DNA from: Acidimicrobiales bacterium
GTDB lineage: Bacteria > Actinomycetota > Acidimicrobiia > Acidimicrobiales > MedAcidi-G1
DNA length: 64,000 bases
Reading direction: 5' to 3'
NCBI GenBank assembly: GCA_022452145.1
Contig: JAKURY010000004.1
Span: forward strand, 1-64,000
The notes under the pieces are model-generated. The model was given only the letters and a program-made list of their open reading frames with translations, did not search any database and was not told the DNA's origin. This document shows, piece after piece, positions 24,320-33,505 of the stretch. The first letter of the stretch is position 1. Each line of letters begins with the position of its first letter. The translations under genes were made by a program, and so were the position numbers.

Positions 24320-25792
24320 TCAGGCCATCCAGGAGATCGCCTGCACCTCGCTGTAGGCCTCGAGGCCGGCGATGCCGCGGTCGCGGCCGATCCCTGACTC
24401 CTTGAACCCTCCGAACGGCGCGTTCGGATGGGGCACGATGCTGTTCAACGCCACGTTGCCGGATTCCAGGCGCCGGGCGATGCGGTAGGCCCGGGCCATG
24501 TCTCCCGCGTACACATAGCTGTAGAGCCCGTACGCCGAGTCGTTGGCGATGGCCACGGCCTCGTCGTCGCCGTCGTGGGCCAGCACCACCACCACCGGCC
24601 CGAAGGCCTCCTCCCGCACGGCGTGCATGTCCGCCGTGCAGTCGGCCAGCAGGGTCGGAGCCACGAAGTAGCCGGGCAGGTCCGGACGCTCGCCTCCGCA
24701 CACCAGCGTGGCGCCATCAGCCACCCCGCCGCGGATGAATTCCTCCACGCTGTCCCTCTGGCGTTCCGAGACCAGCGGACCGACGAGGGTGTCGCGCAGG
24801 GTGGCATCCCCCACCTTCAGCATCCCGGCCACCGACTCCAGCGTGGACACCAGCTGGTCGTAGAGGCTGGTGTGGCAGATCACCCGGGTGGGTGCCGTGC
24901 AGATCTGTCCACTGTGGAAGCCCCACACGCTGGCTATCGCCCCGACGGCGGCATTCACGTCCGCGTCCTCGGTCATGACCAGCGCACCCTTGCCGCCCAG
25001 CTCCATCAGCACCCGGGTCATCGATGCGGCACCGTCGGCCATGATCCGCTTTCCGACGGCCGACGACCCGGTGAAGCTGACCATGTTCACGTCCGGTGAC
25101 GCCACGAGGGCGGCCGAGGCCTCCACGTCGGAGGTCGTCAGGATGTTCACCACGCCGGGCGGGAAGCCGGCCTCCTCCACCGCTTCGCCGAGTCGCAGCA
25201 CGCCCAGCGGGTCCTGCGGAGCCGGCTTGATGATGCAGGTGTTGCCCATCGCCAGGGCCGGAGCCAGCTTGCCGGCCACGTTCACGAGCGGGAAGTTGTA
25301 GGAGGTGATGCAGGCAACCACCCCGGCCGGCTGCCTGTGGGAGACCGCGCCTATCAGGCCGGCAGGGCCCAGGGCCGAAGCAGCCTGGGTGACGGGAAGC
25401 TCGGCCCGGTCGAGGTCGCGGGGAACGGCGTACTGGGCGTAGCGGTCAGCGAGGGTCGGCCCGACCTGCATCGTCTCGGCCACGTTGATGGTGGCACCCG
25501 TCTCGGCCTGGACGAGTGTCGACCATGTGGGTGCCCGCTCACGGAGCACGTCTCCCAGGCGGCCCAGCAGCGCGCCACGCTCGACCGGTGGGGTGTCGCG
25601 CCAGCCCGGAAGGGCCGCCTTCGCTGCGGCGATGGCAGCTTCGGCGTCGGCGACCGAGCCGTCGGGTGCGTGTCCCACCACGGCCGTGGTGTTGGGATCC
25701 ACGATCTCGTAGGTGCCCGACGCGGACGTCCATTCACCTCCGATGAGGAGCTTCCACTCCTCCTGCGGATCGATGGCGGTGGTCTCGCCCAT
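24320..25792 (-). CDS. NAD(P)-dependent aldehyde dehydrogenase
   Basis: 490 residues, standard ALDH length. Catalytic Cys in SGQICTAPTR, general-base Glu in MELGGKGALVM, cofactor motif FTGSSAVGKRI and the C-terminal PFGGFKESGIGRDRG. It oxidises an aldehyde to the acid; the closest group by feel is the betaine/vanillin/aromatic aldehyde type, but the substrate is not readable. The peroxiredoxin gene follows on the same strand after 192 bases, which contain their own AT-rich promoter-like stretch, so the two need not be one transcript. Confidence 0.87.
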   Translation of the reverse strand: MGETTAIDPQEEWKLLIGGEWTSASGTYEIVDPNTTAVVGHAPDGSVADAEAAIAAAKAALPGWRDTPPVERGALLGRLGDVLRERAPTWSTLVQAETGATINVAETMQVGPTLADRYAQYAVPRDLDRAELPVTQAASALGPAGLIGAVSHRQPAGVVACITSYNFPLVNVAGKLAPALAMGNTCIIKPAPQDPLGVLRLGEAVEEAGFPPGVVNILTTSDVEASAALVASPDVNMVSFTGSSAVGKRIMADGAASMTRVLMELGGKGALVMTEDADVNAAVGAIASVWGFHSGQICTAPTRVICHTSLYDQLVSTLESVAGMLKVGDATLRDTLVGPLVSERQRDSVEEFIRGGVADGATLVCGGERPDLPGYFVAPTLLADCTADMHAVREEAFGPVVVVLAHDGDDEAVAIANDSAYGLYSYVYAGDMARAYRIARRLESGNVALNSIVPHPNAPFGGFKESGIGRDRGIAGLEAYSEVQAISWMA

Positions 25793-25842
25793 GGCGCTGG
25801 TTCTCCCGGATGCTGGGCCGGATACTGGCTAGGCGCCGTCCC

Positions 25843-25862
25843 GCCCGGGGCCGACCCCGGGC
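25843..25862. repeat. 8-bp perfect hairpin in the 237-base gap before the amidohydrolase gene
   Basis: GCCCGGGG-CCGA-CCCCGGGC. It lies between the divergent aldehyde dehydrogenase and amidohydrolase genes. The rest of this gap (25793-26029) shows a moderately AT-rich stretch near 25885-25905 and no gene. Confidence 0.6.
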
Positions 25863-26029
25863 TCTTGGCACGACATCGGATTCCGTGGGGAAATCAAATG
25901 TCGGTAGTCAGACGTCCTGGGGAGAGGGTACCGAGGCGCCCCGTTCGGCCCCCCACCGGCCCGGTGACTACCGTCCCCGGGGTGGCCGGAGGCGCTGCGC
26001 GGCGCACGCCGTACACAGTTGGGAGCACC

Positions 26030-27739
26030 ATGTACGACACGTTGATCCGGGGGGGCTGGGTCGTCGACGGCGACGGAGGCCCCCGACGGCGCGCCGACGT
26101 GGGCATCGTTGACGGGCGCATCGCCACGATCGGCCCGGACCTGGACACCGCCGACGCCACCGTGCTGGACGCCGACGGTCGGATCGTCTGTCCGGGCTTC
26201 GTGGACGTCCACACCCACTACGACGCCCAGCCGTTCTGGGACGGCACCCTCAGCCCGTCGCCGCTGCACGGCGTCACGACCGTGATCGGCGGCAACTGCG
26301 GTTTCACCATCGCCCCGCTGTCCGACGACCCGGCCGACGGCGACTACCTGATGAGGATGCTGTCGCGGGTGGAGGGGATGCCGCTCGAGTCCCTCCGGGA
26401 AGGGGTGCCGTGGAACTGGCGGACCACAGCCGAGTTCCTGGATGCCATCGACCCACTGCTGGCCATCAACGCCGGCTACAAGGTCGGGCACTCGGCACTG
26501 CGCCGGGTCGTAATGGGCGACGAGGCAGTCCAGCGGGAGGCCACCGAGGCCGAGGTGGCCGCCATGGCCGACCTCCTCCGGGCCGGGCTGGCGGCCGGCG
26601 CCATGGGTTTCTCCTCGACCTGGTCCCGCACCCACAACGACGCCGAGGGTCGCCCGGTGCCCAGCAGGCACGCCTCGCGCCGGGAGCTCATCGACCTTTG
26701 CAGCGTGGTGGCCGACTTCGATGGCACCGGCCTCGAGTTCCTGCCCGGCGTGGGCGGACCCGTCGACGAGGAGTCGCGCCAGCTCCTCACCGACATGTCG
26801 CTGGCCGCCGGAGGCCGACAGCTCAACTGGAACGTCATGCAGGTCACGGCCGGCAACATCGACGAGTGCTTCCTCAAGTTGGAGGCGGGAACCCATGCGG
26901 CCGAGCGCGGTGCAAAGGTGGTGGCCCTCACCGTGCCAATGGTCATCGCTGCCCGTCTCTCGCTGGCCAGCGGATTCGTGCTGGATGCGATCCCCGGCTG
27001 GGAGGAGGTCATGTTCCTTCCCCGCGAAGACAAGAAGCGGATTCTGGCCGACCCCGAACAGCGGAGGCGCCTGGACGCCCTGGCCCAGGGCGACCACCCA
27101 CTCCGGCGGCTGGCCAACTGGGGGGCCCTGACCATCTTCGACACGGTGGACCCGGCCAACGCCCGCTTCGACGGTCGCACGGTGGCCGCCATCGCCGCGG
27201 AGCTGGGCTGCGAACCGTTCGACGCCCTGCTGGACATCGCCCTGGTAGACGACCTGCAGACCTCGTTCGGTCGGCCCGACGTGCCGGCCAGCCGACAGGA
27301 CTGGGAGGCCCGGGTACGGATCTGGCGGGACGGGCGGGCGGTAATCGGTGCGTCGGACGCCGGTGCCCACCTGGACCTGCTGGCCACCTTCAACTATCCG
27401 ACCCGGGTGCTGGCCGAGCCGGTCCGCGACCACGGCCTGCTGGAACTTGAGGAGGCGGTGCACCTCATGACCGCCGTCCAGGCCGACCTGTACGGCCTGG
27501 TCGACCGGGGGAGGCTCCACCAAGGAGCCCATGCAGACGTGCTGCTCATCGATGAGGCCTCCGTGGCCAGCGACCCAGTCACCATGCGGCCCGACCTGCC
27601 CGGTGGCGCCGCACGCCTGTACGCCGGTGCCTCGGGCATCGACGACGTCCTGGTGGCAGGCGTTCCGGTCGTAGAAGCCGGAGCCTTCACCGATGCCCGA
27701 CCAGGACGGGTGCTGCGCAGCGGCACTGACAGTCGCTGA
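26030..27739 (+). CDS. Amidohydrolase, N-acyl-D-amino-acid deacylase (D-aminoacylase) family
   Basis: 569 residues. Starts with TLIRGGWVVDGDGGPRR and the metal-binding HTHYD after GFVDVH; NCGFTIAPL, GASDAGAHLDLL (active-site Asp and His) and the C-terminal LHQGAHADVLLID are the typical order of the D-aminoacylase/dihydroorotase-like superfamily. Members remove acyl groups from D-amino acids, but actinobacterial paralogues of this size are largely uncharacterised. ATG 26030 is preceded by TTGGGAG. A methyltransferase gene follows 20 bases later on the same strand. Confidence 0.78.
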   Translation: MYDTLIRGGWVVDGDGGPRRRADVGIVDGRIATIGPDLDTADATVLDADGRIVCPGFVDVHTHYDAQPFWDGTLSPSPLHGVTTVIGGNCGFTIAPLSDDPADGDYLMRMLSRVEGMPLESLREGVPWNWRTTAEFLDAIDPLLAINAGYKVGHSALRRVVMGDEAVQREATEAEVAAMADLLRAGLAAGAMGFSSTWSRTHNDAEGRPVPSRHASRRELIDLCSVVADFDGTGLEFLPGVGGPVDEESRQLLTDMSLAAGGRQLNWNVMQVTAGNIDECFLKLEAGTHAAERGAKVVALTVPMVIAARLSLASGFVLDAIPGWEEVMFLPREDKKRILADPEQRRRLDALAQGDHPLRRLANWGALTIFDTVDPANARFDGRTVAAIAAELGCEPFDALLDIALVDDLQTSFGRPDVPASRQDWEARVRIWRDGRAVIGASDAGAHLDLLATFNYPTRVLAEPVRDHGLLELEEAVHLMTAVQADLYGLVDRGRLHQGAHADVLLIDEASVASDPVTMRPDLPGGAARLYAGASGIDDVLVAGVPVVEAGAFTDARPGRVLRSGTDSR

Positions 27740-27759
27740 CCCGGGAGCCGGACGACGCC

Positions 27760-28419
27760 ATGGCCGACCACCGATCCTTCTTCCTGGACGAGGCCCTGCA
27801 GGACTACGTGCTGGACCACACCACCGCTGCCGACGACGTACAGGACTCGCTGGCCGCGGCCACCCGTGAACTCGGACCATGGGCCCGGATGCAGGTGGCC
27901 CGGGACCAGGCTGCGTTCCTGTCGATGCTGGTCGCCGCGGTCCGGCCGCGCCTGGCCGTGGAGGTGGGCACGTTCACCGGCGCCTCCTCGCTGGCCATCG
28001 CCCGTGCGCTACCCGACGGCGGCCGCCTGCTCTGTTGCGACGTGTCCGAGGAGTGGACCAACATCGCCCGACGCCACTGGGAAGCCGCCGGTCTCGCCGA
28101 CCGGATCGACCTGGTCATTGCTCCGGCCATCCAAACGCTGCGTGCACTGCCCGAGGACACCGTCGTCGACTTCGCGTTCATCGACGCCGACAAGACCGGC
28201 TACCTCGCCTACTACGAGGAGCTCGTCCCCCGGCTCTCGGCCCACGGCCTCCTGGTCGTGGACAACGTGCTGTGGTCGGGTCGGGTCCTGGACCCGTCGG
28301 CAGACGACGACGACACCGTGGCACTCCGGGCGTTCAACGCCCGCGTGGTGGGCGACGGCCGCGTCGAGGTGGTCATGCTGTCGGTGGGCGACGGGGTCAC
28401 CCTCGTCCGGAAGCGCTGA
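27760..28419 (+). CDS. Class I SAM-dependent O-methyltransferase (caffeoyl-CoA/catechol type)
   Basis: 219 residues, the usual size of cation-dependent O-methyltransferase family 3. VEVGTFTGASSLAIARALP is the SAM-binding motif, FAFIDADKTGY carries the metal Asp pair and LLVVDNVLWSGRV the third metal segment. It methylates catechol-like or hydroxylated aromatic substrates in characterised relatives. It lies directly after the amidohydrolase and probably forms an operon with it. Confidence 0.85.
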   Translation: MADHRSFFLDEALQDYVLDHTTAADDVQDSLAAATRELGPWARMQVARDQAAFLSMLVAAVRPRLAVEVGTFTGASSLAIARALPDGGRLLCCDVSEEWTNIARRHWEAAGLADRIDLVIAPAIQTLRALPEDTVVDFAFIDADKTGYLAYYEELVPRLSAHGLLVVDNVLWSGRVLDPSADDDDTVALRAFNARVVGDGRVEVVMLSVGDGVTLVRKR

Positions 28420-28532
28420 TCCGACTGGCCAGGTCGACAGCCCGATCGCCCCGGCCAACAGGTACTGGGTGGGAAAGCCAAGCAGGTCCCGGGTGGGACC
28501 GCCCATCGGACCCGGGATTAGGCTCGTCGGCG

Positions 28533-28557
28533 TATACAGGGTTACCGGTCGGTAACC
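28533..28557 (+). promoter_or_regulatory. Promoter with overlapping operator-like inverted repeat, thiolase gene
   Basis: TATACA (28533-28538) followed by GGTTACCG-GT-CGGTAACC (28540-28557), two perfect 8-base arms. It lies 50 bases upstream of the thiolase start and fits a TetR-type repressor site. Confidence 0.6.
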
Positions 28558-28607
28558 AATGGACCGCCGTGCCCCGGCACGCACCAGCCAGCAGGAGGAC
28601 CATTCCC

Positions 28608-29810
28608 ATGGCCGAAGCCGTAATTGTCGCCACCAGCCGCACCGCCATCGGACGGGCCGGGAAGGGCAGCTTCGTGGACGCCCGACCCGACGACATGTCC
28701 GCCTTCATCATCGACGACGTCCTGGGGAAGGTCCCCGAACTTACCCACGACCAGGTCGAGGACGTCATCTGGGGCACCGCCCAGCCGGGCGGCGAGCAGG
28801 GCTACAACCTGGGTCGGGTGGCGGGCCTGCTGGCCGGCCTCGACGCCCCGGGCACCACCGTCAACCGGTACTGCTCGTCATCCCTCCAGACCATCAGGAT
28901 GGCCGCCCACGCCATCCGGGCCGGCGAGGGCGACGCCTTCGTGTCCGGTGGGGTGGAATGCGTGAGCCGCTTCCAGTTCGGCGCGTCGGACACCGGCCCG
29001 CATAACCCGCGCTTCGGCGACGCAGAGGGCCGTACCGCGGAGCGCGCCGGCGAGGGCACCGGCGCATGGACCCCACCGGTCGGCCTGCCCGACGTCTACA
29101 TCGCCATGGGCCAGACGGCCGAGAACGTGGCAGAGCACATGGGCGTGTCACGTCAGGCCCAGGACGAGTGGGGCGTGCGGTCCCAGAACCGGGCCGAGGC
29201 CGCCCAGGCACGCGGCTTCTTCGAGCGGGAGATCTCCCCGTACACCCTTCCGGACGGCACCGTGGTCTCGTCCGACGACGGCATCAGGCCCGGCACCACC
29301 TACGAGAAGGTGTCCCAGCTCTCGCCCGTGTTCCGTCCCGACGGCACGGTGACCGCCGGCAACGCCTGCCCGCTGAACGACGGTGCCGCCGCCGTGGTGG
29401 TGATGAGCGACACCCGTGCGGCCGAGCTGGGCATCAGGCCGCTGGCCAGGATCATCTCATCGGGCGTCTCGGCACTCAGCCCGGAGATCATGGGGCTCGG
29501 CCCCATCCAGGCCATCCGCCAGGCCCTGGGCCGGGCCGGCATGACGCCCGACGACATCGACCTGTTCGAGATCAACGAGGCCTTCGCCGCGCAGGTTCTG
29601 CCCTCGGCCGACGAGGTCGGCATCGACCTTGACAAGCTGAACGTGAACGGCGGCGCCATCGCCCTCGGCCACCCGTTCGGCATGACTGGCGCCCGCATCA
29701 TGACCACCCTGCTGAACGGCCTCGAGGACACCGACGGGGAGTTCGGCGTGGAGGCAATGTGCGTGGGCGGTGGCCAGGGCATGGCCATGGTCGTCCAGCG
29801 CCTCAGCTGA
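28608..29810 (+). CDS. Thiolase, acetyl-CoA C-acyltransferase
   Basis: 400 residues. Active-site Cys in VNRYCSSSLQT, His in NEAFAAQ context and GGAIALGHPFGMTGAR, and the second Cys in EAMCVGGGQGMAM are all present, so it should be a functional degradative or biosynthetic thiolase. It cleaves or condenses acyl-CoA, the last step of beta-oxidation type breakdown. AGGAGGA lies 8 bases before the ATG, one of the strongest ribosome sites in the window. A palindromic operator upstream suggests substrate-controlled expression, and no other gene is in the unit. Confidence 0.88.
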   Translation: MAEAVIVATSRTAIGRAGKGSFVDARPDDMSAFIIDDVLGKVPELTHDQVEDVIWGTAQPGGEQGYNLGRVAGLLAGLDAPGTTVNRYCSSSLQTIRMAAHAIRAGEGDAFVSGGVECVSRFQFGASDTGPHNPRFGDAEGRTAERAGEGTGAWTPPVGLPDVYIAMGQTAENVAEHMGVSRQAQDEWGVRSQNRAEAAQARGFFEREISPYTLPDGTVVSSDDGIRPGTTYEKVSQLSPVFRPDGTVTAGNACPLNDGAAAVVVMSDTRAAELGIRPLARIISSGVSALSPEIMGLGPIQAIRQALGRAGMTPDDIDLFEINEAFAAQVLPSADEVGIDLDKLNVNGGAIALGHPFGMTGARIMTTLLNGLEDTDGEFGVEAMCVGGGQGMAMVVQRLS

Positions 29811-29871
29811 CCACGGCGCCGGCAGCAGCCCGGTAGCCGGTATGGGCCCACGGCTTCGGCGGGCCCCCGGG

Positions 29872-30903
29872 TCAGCCCTGGCCGCCCGAGGCCTCCTGGA
29901 CCGAGACCCTGCCGGCGCTGATCCAGGGCATCATGGCCCGCAGGTCGCTACCGACCTTCTCGATGCGGTGCTCCCGACCCTCGGCCTCCAGGCGGTAGAA
30001 GTTCTCCCGGCCACTGTGGGCCTCGGCAACCCACTCCTCGGCGAACTGGCCGCTCTGGATCTCTGACAGGACCTGCTGCATGGTGGCCCTCACGTCGTCA
30101 TCGATGATCCGTGGTCCGCGGGAGAGGTCGCCGTACTCGGCGGTGTCCGACACCGAGAAGCGCATGCCGCCGATGCCCTGCTCGTACATGAGGTCCACGA
30201 TGAGCTTCAGCTCGTGGAGGCACTCGAAGTAGCAGATCTCCGGCTGGTAGCCGGCGTCCACGAGCGTGTCGAACGCGCTGCGGACGAGTTCGGTCATGCC
30301 ACCACACAGCACCACCTGCTCACCGAACAGGTCGGTCTCACACTCCTCGGTGAACGTCGTCTCGATCACGCCCGCCCGGGCACCGCCCAGGCCGTCGGCA
30401 TAGGCCAGGGCCAGGGCCTTGCCGCCACCCGACGGATCCTGCTCGACGGCGATGAGGCACGGCACGCCGCCGCCCTCCACATAGGTCCTGCGCACCAGGT
30501 GCCCGGGGCCCTTGGGGGCGACCATGATCACGTCGACGTCGGCCGGCGGGTCGATCAGGTCGAACCGGATGTTGAAGCCGTGGGCGAAAGCCAGGGCGTC
30601 GCCGGCCTGCAGGTTCGGAGCGATGTGCTCCTCGTAGACCGCGGCCTGGTCGGTGTCGGGCAGCAGGACCATGATCACGTCGGCCCATGCCGAGGCGTCG
30701 GCGAGGGACCGCACGACGAGGCCGGCCTCGGAGGCCTTGGCCGCCGACGCGGAACCGTCGCGCAACCCGACGCAGACCTCGATGCCGGACTCCTTCAGGT
30801 TCAGGGCGTGGGCGTGGCCCTGGGAGCCGTACCCCAGGATCGCCACCTTCCGGTCGGCGATCGCCGAGCGGTCGACGTCGGACTCGTAGTAGATGTTGGC
30901 CAC
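29872..30903 (-). CDS. ilvC: Ketol-acid reductoisomerase (NADP+)
   Basis: 343 residues, class I length. NADPH motif [34 protein letters not shown], the metal and substrate segment [19 protein letters not shown] and the C-terminal knotted helical part (SDTAEYGD) are complete. It converts acetolactate and acetohydroxybutyrate to dihydroxy acids in valine, leucine and isoleucine synthesis. GTG 30903 with GGAG upstream fits the usual N-terminus; the frame stays open beyond without homology. It is third in the ilvB-ilvN-ilvC operon. Confidence 0.95.
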   Translation of the reverse strand: MANIYYESDVDRSAIADRKVAILGYGSQGHAHALNLKESGIEVCVGLRDGSASAAKASEAGLVVRSLADASAWADVIMVLLPDTDQAAVYEEHIAPNLQAGDALAFAHGFNIRFDLIDPPADVDVIMVAPKGPGHLVRRTYVEGGGVPCLIAVEQDPSGGGKALALAYADGLGGARAGVIETTFTEECETDLFGEQVVLCGGMTELVRSAFDTLVDAGYQPEICYFECLHELKLIVDLMYEQGIGGMRFSVSDTAEYGDLSRGPRIIDDDVRATMQQVLSEIQSGQFAEEWVAEAHSGRENFYRLEAEGREHRIEKVGSDLRAMMPWISAGRVSVQEASGGQG

Positions 30904-31003
30904 GGGATTCTCCTGGCTTGCTTGTCGGAACGGGGCTTGCTTGCTGGATCGCTGGCTGCTCTCCGGATCTGGATCTGCTGTCGGCTCGGGGCCTGCTCGT
31001 CGG

Positions 31004-31525
31004 CTACCGGCCGGCGTTGTCGTGGTCATCGAGGGTGGCCAGCGCCACCCGGCCCGTGCGCTGCAACTCCACGATCCCGTAGGGGCGGAGCAGATCCTCG
31101 AACTCGTCCACCCGGGCCGGCAGGCCGACGAGAGACAACATCATGAGATCGGTGCCCACGCTCAGGACCTTGCCACCTGCCCGGTCCAGGTGCTCCACGA
31201 TCTCGTCGCGGCGATCCGGCTCCGCCGAGACCGTCACCAGCATCAGCTCACGCTCCACGGCGTGGCCGGGGTGCAGCTCCCGGATCTCCACCACGTTCAC
31301 CAGCTTGTCCAGCTGCTTGATGATCTGGTCGAGCGGCGCCGACTCCAGGTCCACGACCACGGTGAGCCGGCTGAACTGCTCGTCGTCGGTGGGCGCCACG
31401 GCAAGCGACTCGATGTTGAACGCTCGACGGGCAAACAACGAGGCCACCCGGGCCAGCACGCCCGACTTGTTCTCAACGGTCACCACCAGCGTGTGGTACC
31501 GGTACTCCGGTGTCTGGATGTTCAT
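31004..31525 (-). CDS. ilvN: Acetolactate synthase small (regulatory) subunit
   Basis: 173 residues. N-terminal ACT domain ([22 protein letters not shown] by region, FNIESLAV) that binds valine for feedback inhibition, followed by the typical C-terminal domain ([29 protein letters not shown] by region). Its ATG overlaps the ilvB stop (ATGA), coupling both subunits. A 100-base gap separates it from ilvC. Confidence 0.95.
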   Translation of the reverse strand: MNIQTPEYRYHTLVVTVENKSGVLARVASLFARRAFNIESLAVAPTDDEQFSRLTVVVDLESAPLDQIIKQLDKLVNVVEIRELHPGHAVERELMLVTVSAEPDRRDEIVEHLDRAGGKVLSVGTDLMMLSLVGLPARVDEFEDLLRPYGIVELQRTGRVALATLDDHDNAGR

Positions 31526-33264
31526 CGGGGCTGGTGCTGCTGGAAGGGCGGCACCACCAGGTCGGAGTTCGTGGCACCCGACGGGACCATCGGGTAGACC
31601 TTCTCGGCCGCCGACACCCGGAAGTCGATGACCACGGGTCGGTCGTCGACCTCGTTGGCCTTGGCTATGGCCACCTCGACCTCGTCGGGGTCGTCGACCC
31701 GTATGCCGACGCAGCCCATGGACTCGGCCCACATCTTGTAGTCCGGGACGTCCTTGGACAGGAAGACCTCCGAGTACCGCTCCTCGTAGAACATCTCCTG
31801 CCACTGCCGGACCATGCCGAGGTAGGAGTTGTTGAGCAGCGCCACCTTGATCGGGATGTCCTCGACCGTCGCCGTGACCAGTTCCTGGGCCGTCATCTGG
31901 AAGCAGCCGTCGCCGTCGACGGCCCACACCATGCGGTCGGGATGGGCCACCTTGGCTCCGATGGCCGCCGGAATGGAGAAGCCCATCGTGCCCAGGCCGC
32001 CGGAATTGATCCAGGTGTAGGGGTGGTCGAACTTCCAGTACTGGCTGGCCCACATCTGGTGCTGGCCGACGCCCGAGGTGAGGATGGTGTCGTCCGGCGT
32101 GCCGTCACGCAGGCACTCGATGACGTACTGGGGCTTGAGGGGGTCGCCCGGAATCCAGGGCTCGTAGGCCAGCGGGAACCGCTCCTGCCAGCCGCTGATC
32201 CGCGACCTCCAGGCACCACGGTCGGCGTCGCCCGTGCCGTTGGCCGAGAGCTCGGCCACGAGCGCCTCGATGGCCACCCTGACGTCACCCTGGATGGCCA
32301 CGTCGGGCTGGCGGACCTTGCCCAGCTCGGCCGGGTCGATTTCGGCGTGGATGATCTTCGCCCCGGTGGCAAAGCCGTCCAGGCGGCCGGTGACGCGGTC
32401 GTCGAAGCGGGCACCCAGGGCGATGAGCAGGTCGGATTCCTGCATGGCGGTGACCGCCGTGAAGTTGCCGTGCATACCCGGCATGCCGAGGCAGAGGTCG
32501 TGGCTGTCTGGGAAGGCGCCGCGGGCCATGAGCGTGGTGACCACGCCGATCCCCGTCAGCTCGGCCAGGGCACGGAGTGCCTCGGCGGCCCGGGCCTTGA
32601 GGATGCCACCGCCCACGTAGAGCACAGGTCGCTCGGCGACCCGTATGAGCTCGGCTGCAGCCGAGATGGCCGCCGGGTCGACCTCGGTCTGCGGGTGGTA
32701 GCCCGGCAGGTCGATGGTGACGTCGTCGGTCCAGGTCATGGCCGAGCGTGGGTTGCCCGGGTCCACGATGTCCTTCGGGATGTCCACGAGGACCGGGCCC
32801 GGACGACCGGTGGTGGCGATGTGGAACGCCTCCTTGATGGTCCGGGGGATGTCCTGGGCCTCGGTGACGAGGAAGTTGTGCTTGGTGATCGACTGGGTGA
32901 TGCCGGTCGTGTCGCACTCCTGGAAGGCGTCGGTGCCGATGGCGCCGGTCGGGACCTGTCCGGTGATGACGACCATCGGGACCGAGTCCATGTATGCGTC
33001 GCACAGCGGTGTGACGATGTTGGTGGCCGCCGGACCAGAGGTGACCATGGCGACGCCCGGCCGGCCGGTGGCATGTGCGTAGCCTTCGGCCATGTGGCCG
33101 GCGCCCTGCTCGTGGCGAACCAGGATGTGGCGGATCGACGAGTCGATGATCGGGTCGTAGACCGGCAGGATCGCCCCACCCGGCAGCCCGAACATGACCT
33201 CGACGCCCTCGTTCTCGAGGGCGCGGATCAGGGCTCTACCGCCGTCCATCTGTTCTGTGGCCAT
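31522..33264 (-). CDS. ilvB: Acetolactate synthase large (catalytic) subunit
   Basis: 580 residues. Catalytic Glu in VRHEQGAGHMAEGYA, FAD-binding middle domain, and the thiamine diphosphate motif from GDGCFQMTAQEL to LLNNSYLG. It makes acetolactate or acetohydroxybutyrate, the first common step of branched-chain amino acid synthesis. ATG 33264 gives the normal N-terminus; no strong ribosome site is visible. A leader with small ORF and two hairpins lies upstream and probably controls the whole ilvBNC unit. Confidence 0.95.
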   Translation of the reverse strand: MATEQMDGGRALIRALENEGVEVMFGLPGGAILPVYDPIIDSSIRHILVRHEQGAGHMAEGYAHATGRPGVAMVTSGPAATNIVTPLCDAYMDSVPMVVITGQVPTGAIGTDAFQECDTTGITQSITKHNFLVTEAQDIPRTIKEAFHIATTGRPGPVLVDIPKDIVDPGNPRSAMTWTDDVTIDLPGYHPQTEVDPAAISAAAELIRVAERPVLYVGGGILKARAAEALRALAELTGIGVVTTLMARGAFPDSHDLCLGMPGMHGNFTAVTAMQESDLLIALGARFDDRVTGRLDGFATGAKIIHAEIDPAELGKVRQPDVAIQGDVRVAIEALVAELSANGTGDADRGAWRSRISGWQERFPLAYEPWIPGDPLKPQYVIECLRDGTPDDTILTSGVGQHQMWASQYWKFDHPYTWINSGGLGTMGFSIPAAIGAKVAHPDRMVWAVDGDGCFQMTAQELVTATVEDIPIKVALLNNSYLGMVRQWQEMFYEERYSEVFLSKDVPDYKMWAESMGCVGIRVDDPDEVEVAIAKANEVDDRPVVIDFRVSAAEKVYPMVPSGATNSDLVVPPFQQHQPR

Positions 33265-33291
33265 TGGATTCTGACTTTCGGGGAATCGGGG

Positions 33292-33326
33292 CGAAAAACG
33301 AAACGACCTCCCGCTACGGGAGGTCG
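33292..33326 (-). terminator. Attenuator terminator before ilvB
   Basis: Minus strand: CGACCTCCCG (33326-33317), TAG loop, CGGGAGGTCG (33313-33304), a 10-bp perfect stem, then a T-rich run GTTTCGTTTTTC (33303-33292). It lies upstream of ilvB, so it would stop transcription before the operon. Confidence 0.75.
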
Positions 33327-33327
33327 A

Positions 33328-33350
33328 GGCACGCAACCGTCGCGCGTGCC
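33328..33350 (-). promoter_or_regulatory. Leader hairpin upstream of the ilvB attenuator terminator
   Basis: GGCACGC (33350-33344), nine-base loop, GCGTGCC (33334-33328). Its first base is the last base of the leader-peptide stop codon, so a translating ribosome would disturb it. Confidence 0.6.
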
Positions 33351-33400
33351 TACGGCAGTACCGCTACCTCATGGGCAAGGGGGGTGGGAAACGGCTGCAT
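33350..33400 (-). CDS. Leader peptide of the ilvBNC operon, 16 residues
   Basis: ATG 33400 to TAG 33352-33350 encodes MQPFPTPLAHEVAVLP. The second half has Leu, Val, Val, Leu, with the codons CTT, GTA, GTA and CTG; GTA and CTT look rare in this GC-rich window. It ends exactly where the two leader hairpins begin. A CATAAT box 8 bases before the ATG suggests that transcription starts at the start codon, so the peptide would be translated from a leaderless mRNA. It fits a ribosome-mediated attenuation sensor for branched-chain amino acids. An antiterminator pairing is not obvious; GAGGT in the ORF can pair with ACCTC of the terminator stem. Confidence 0.65.
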   Translation of the reverse strand: MQPFPTPLAHEVAVLP

Positions 33401-33408
33401 GGTCCGCA

Positions 33409-33414
33409 ATTATG
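33409..33414 (-). promoter_or_regulatory. -10 box CATAAT of the ilvBNC leader
   Basis: Eight bases before the leader-peptide ATG, among the best TATAAT matches in the window. Confidence 0.6.
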
Positions 33415-33505
33415 CGCCGGTGCGCCCGGTGACCACAACCTGCCCCGCCGATCATCGCCGAACCTGTGCTCCCGCCACCCTGACCTGATCGGCCACCATG
33501 GGGGC

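Noticed and set aside
33300-33420. T-box or metabolite riboswitch before ilvB
   Set aside because: No T-box sequence or large conserved fold is seen; a leader ORF with Leu/Val codons plus a terminator explains the region better.
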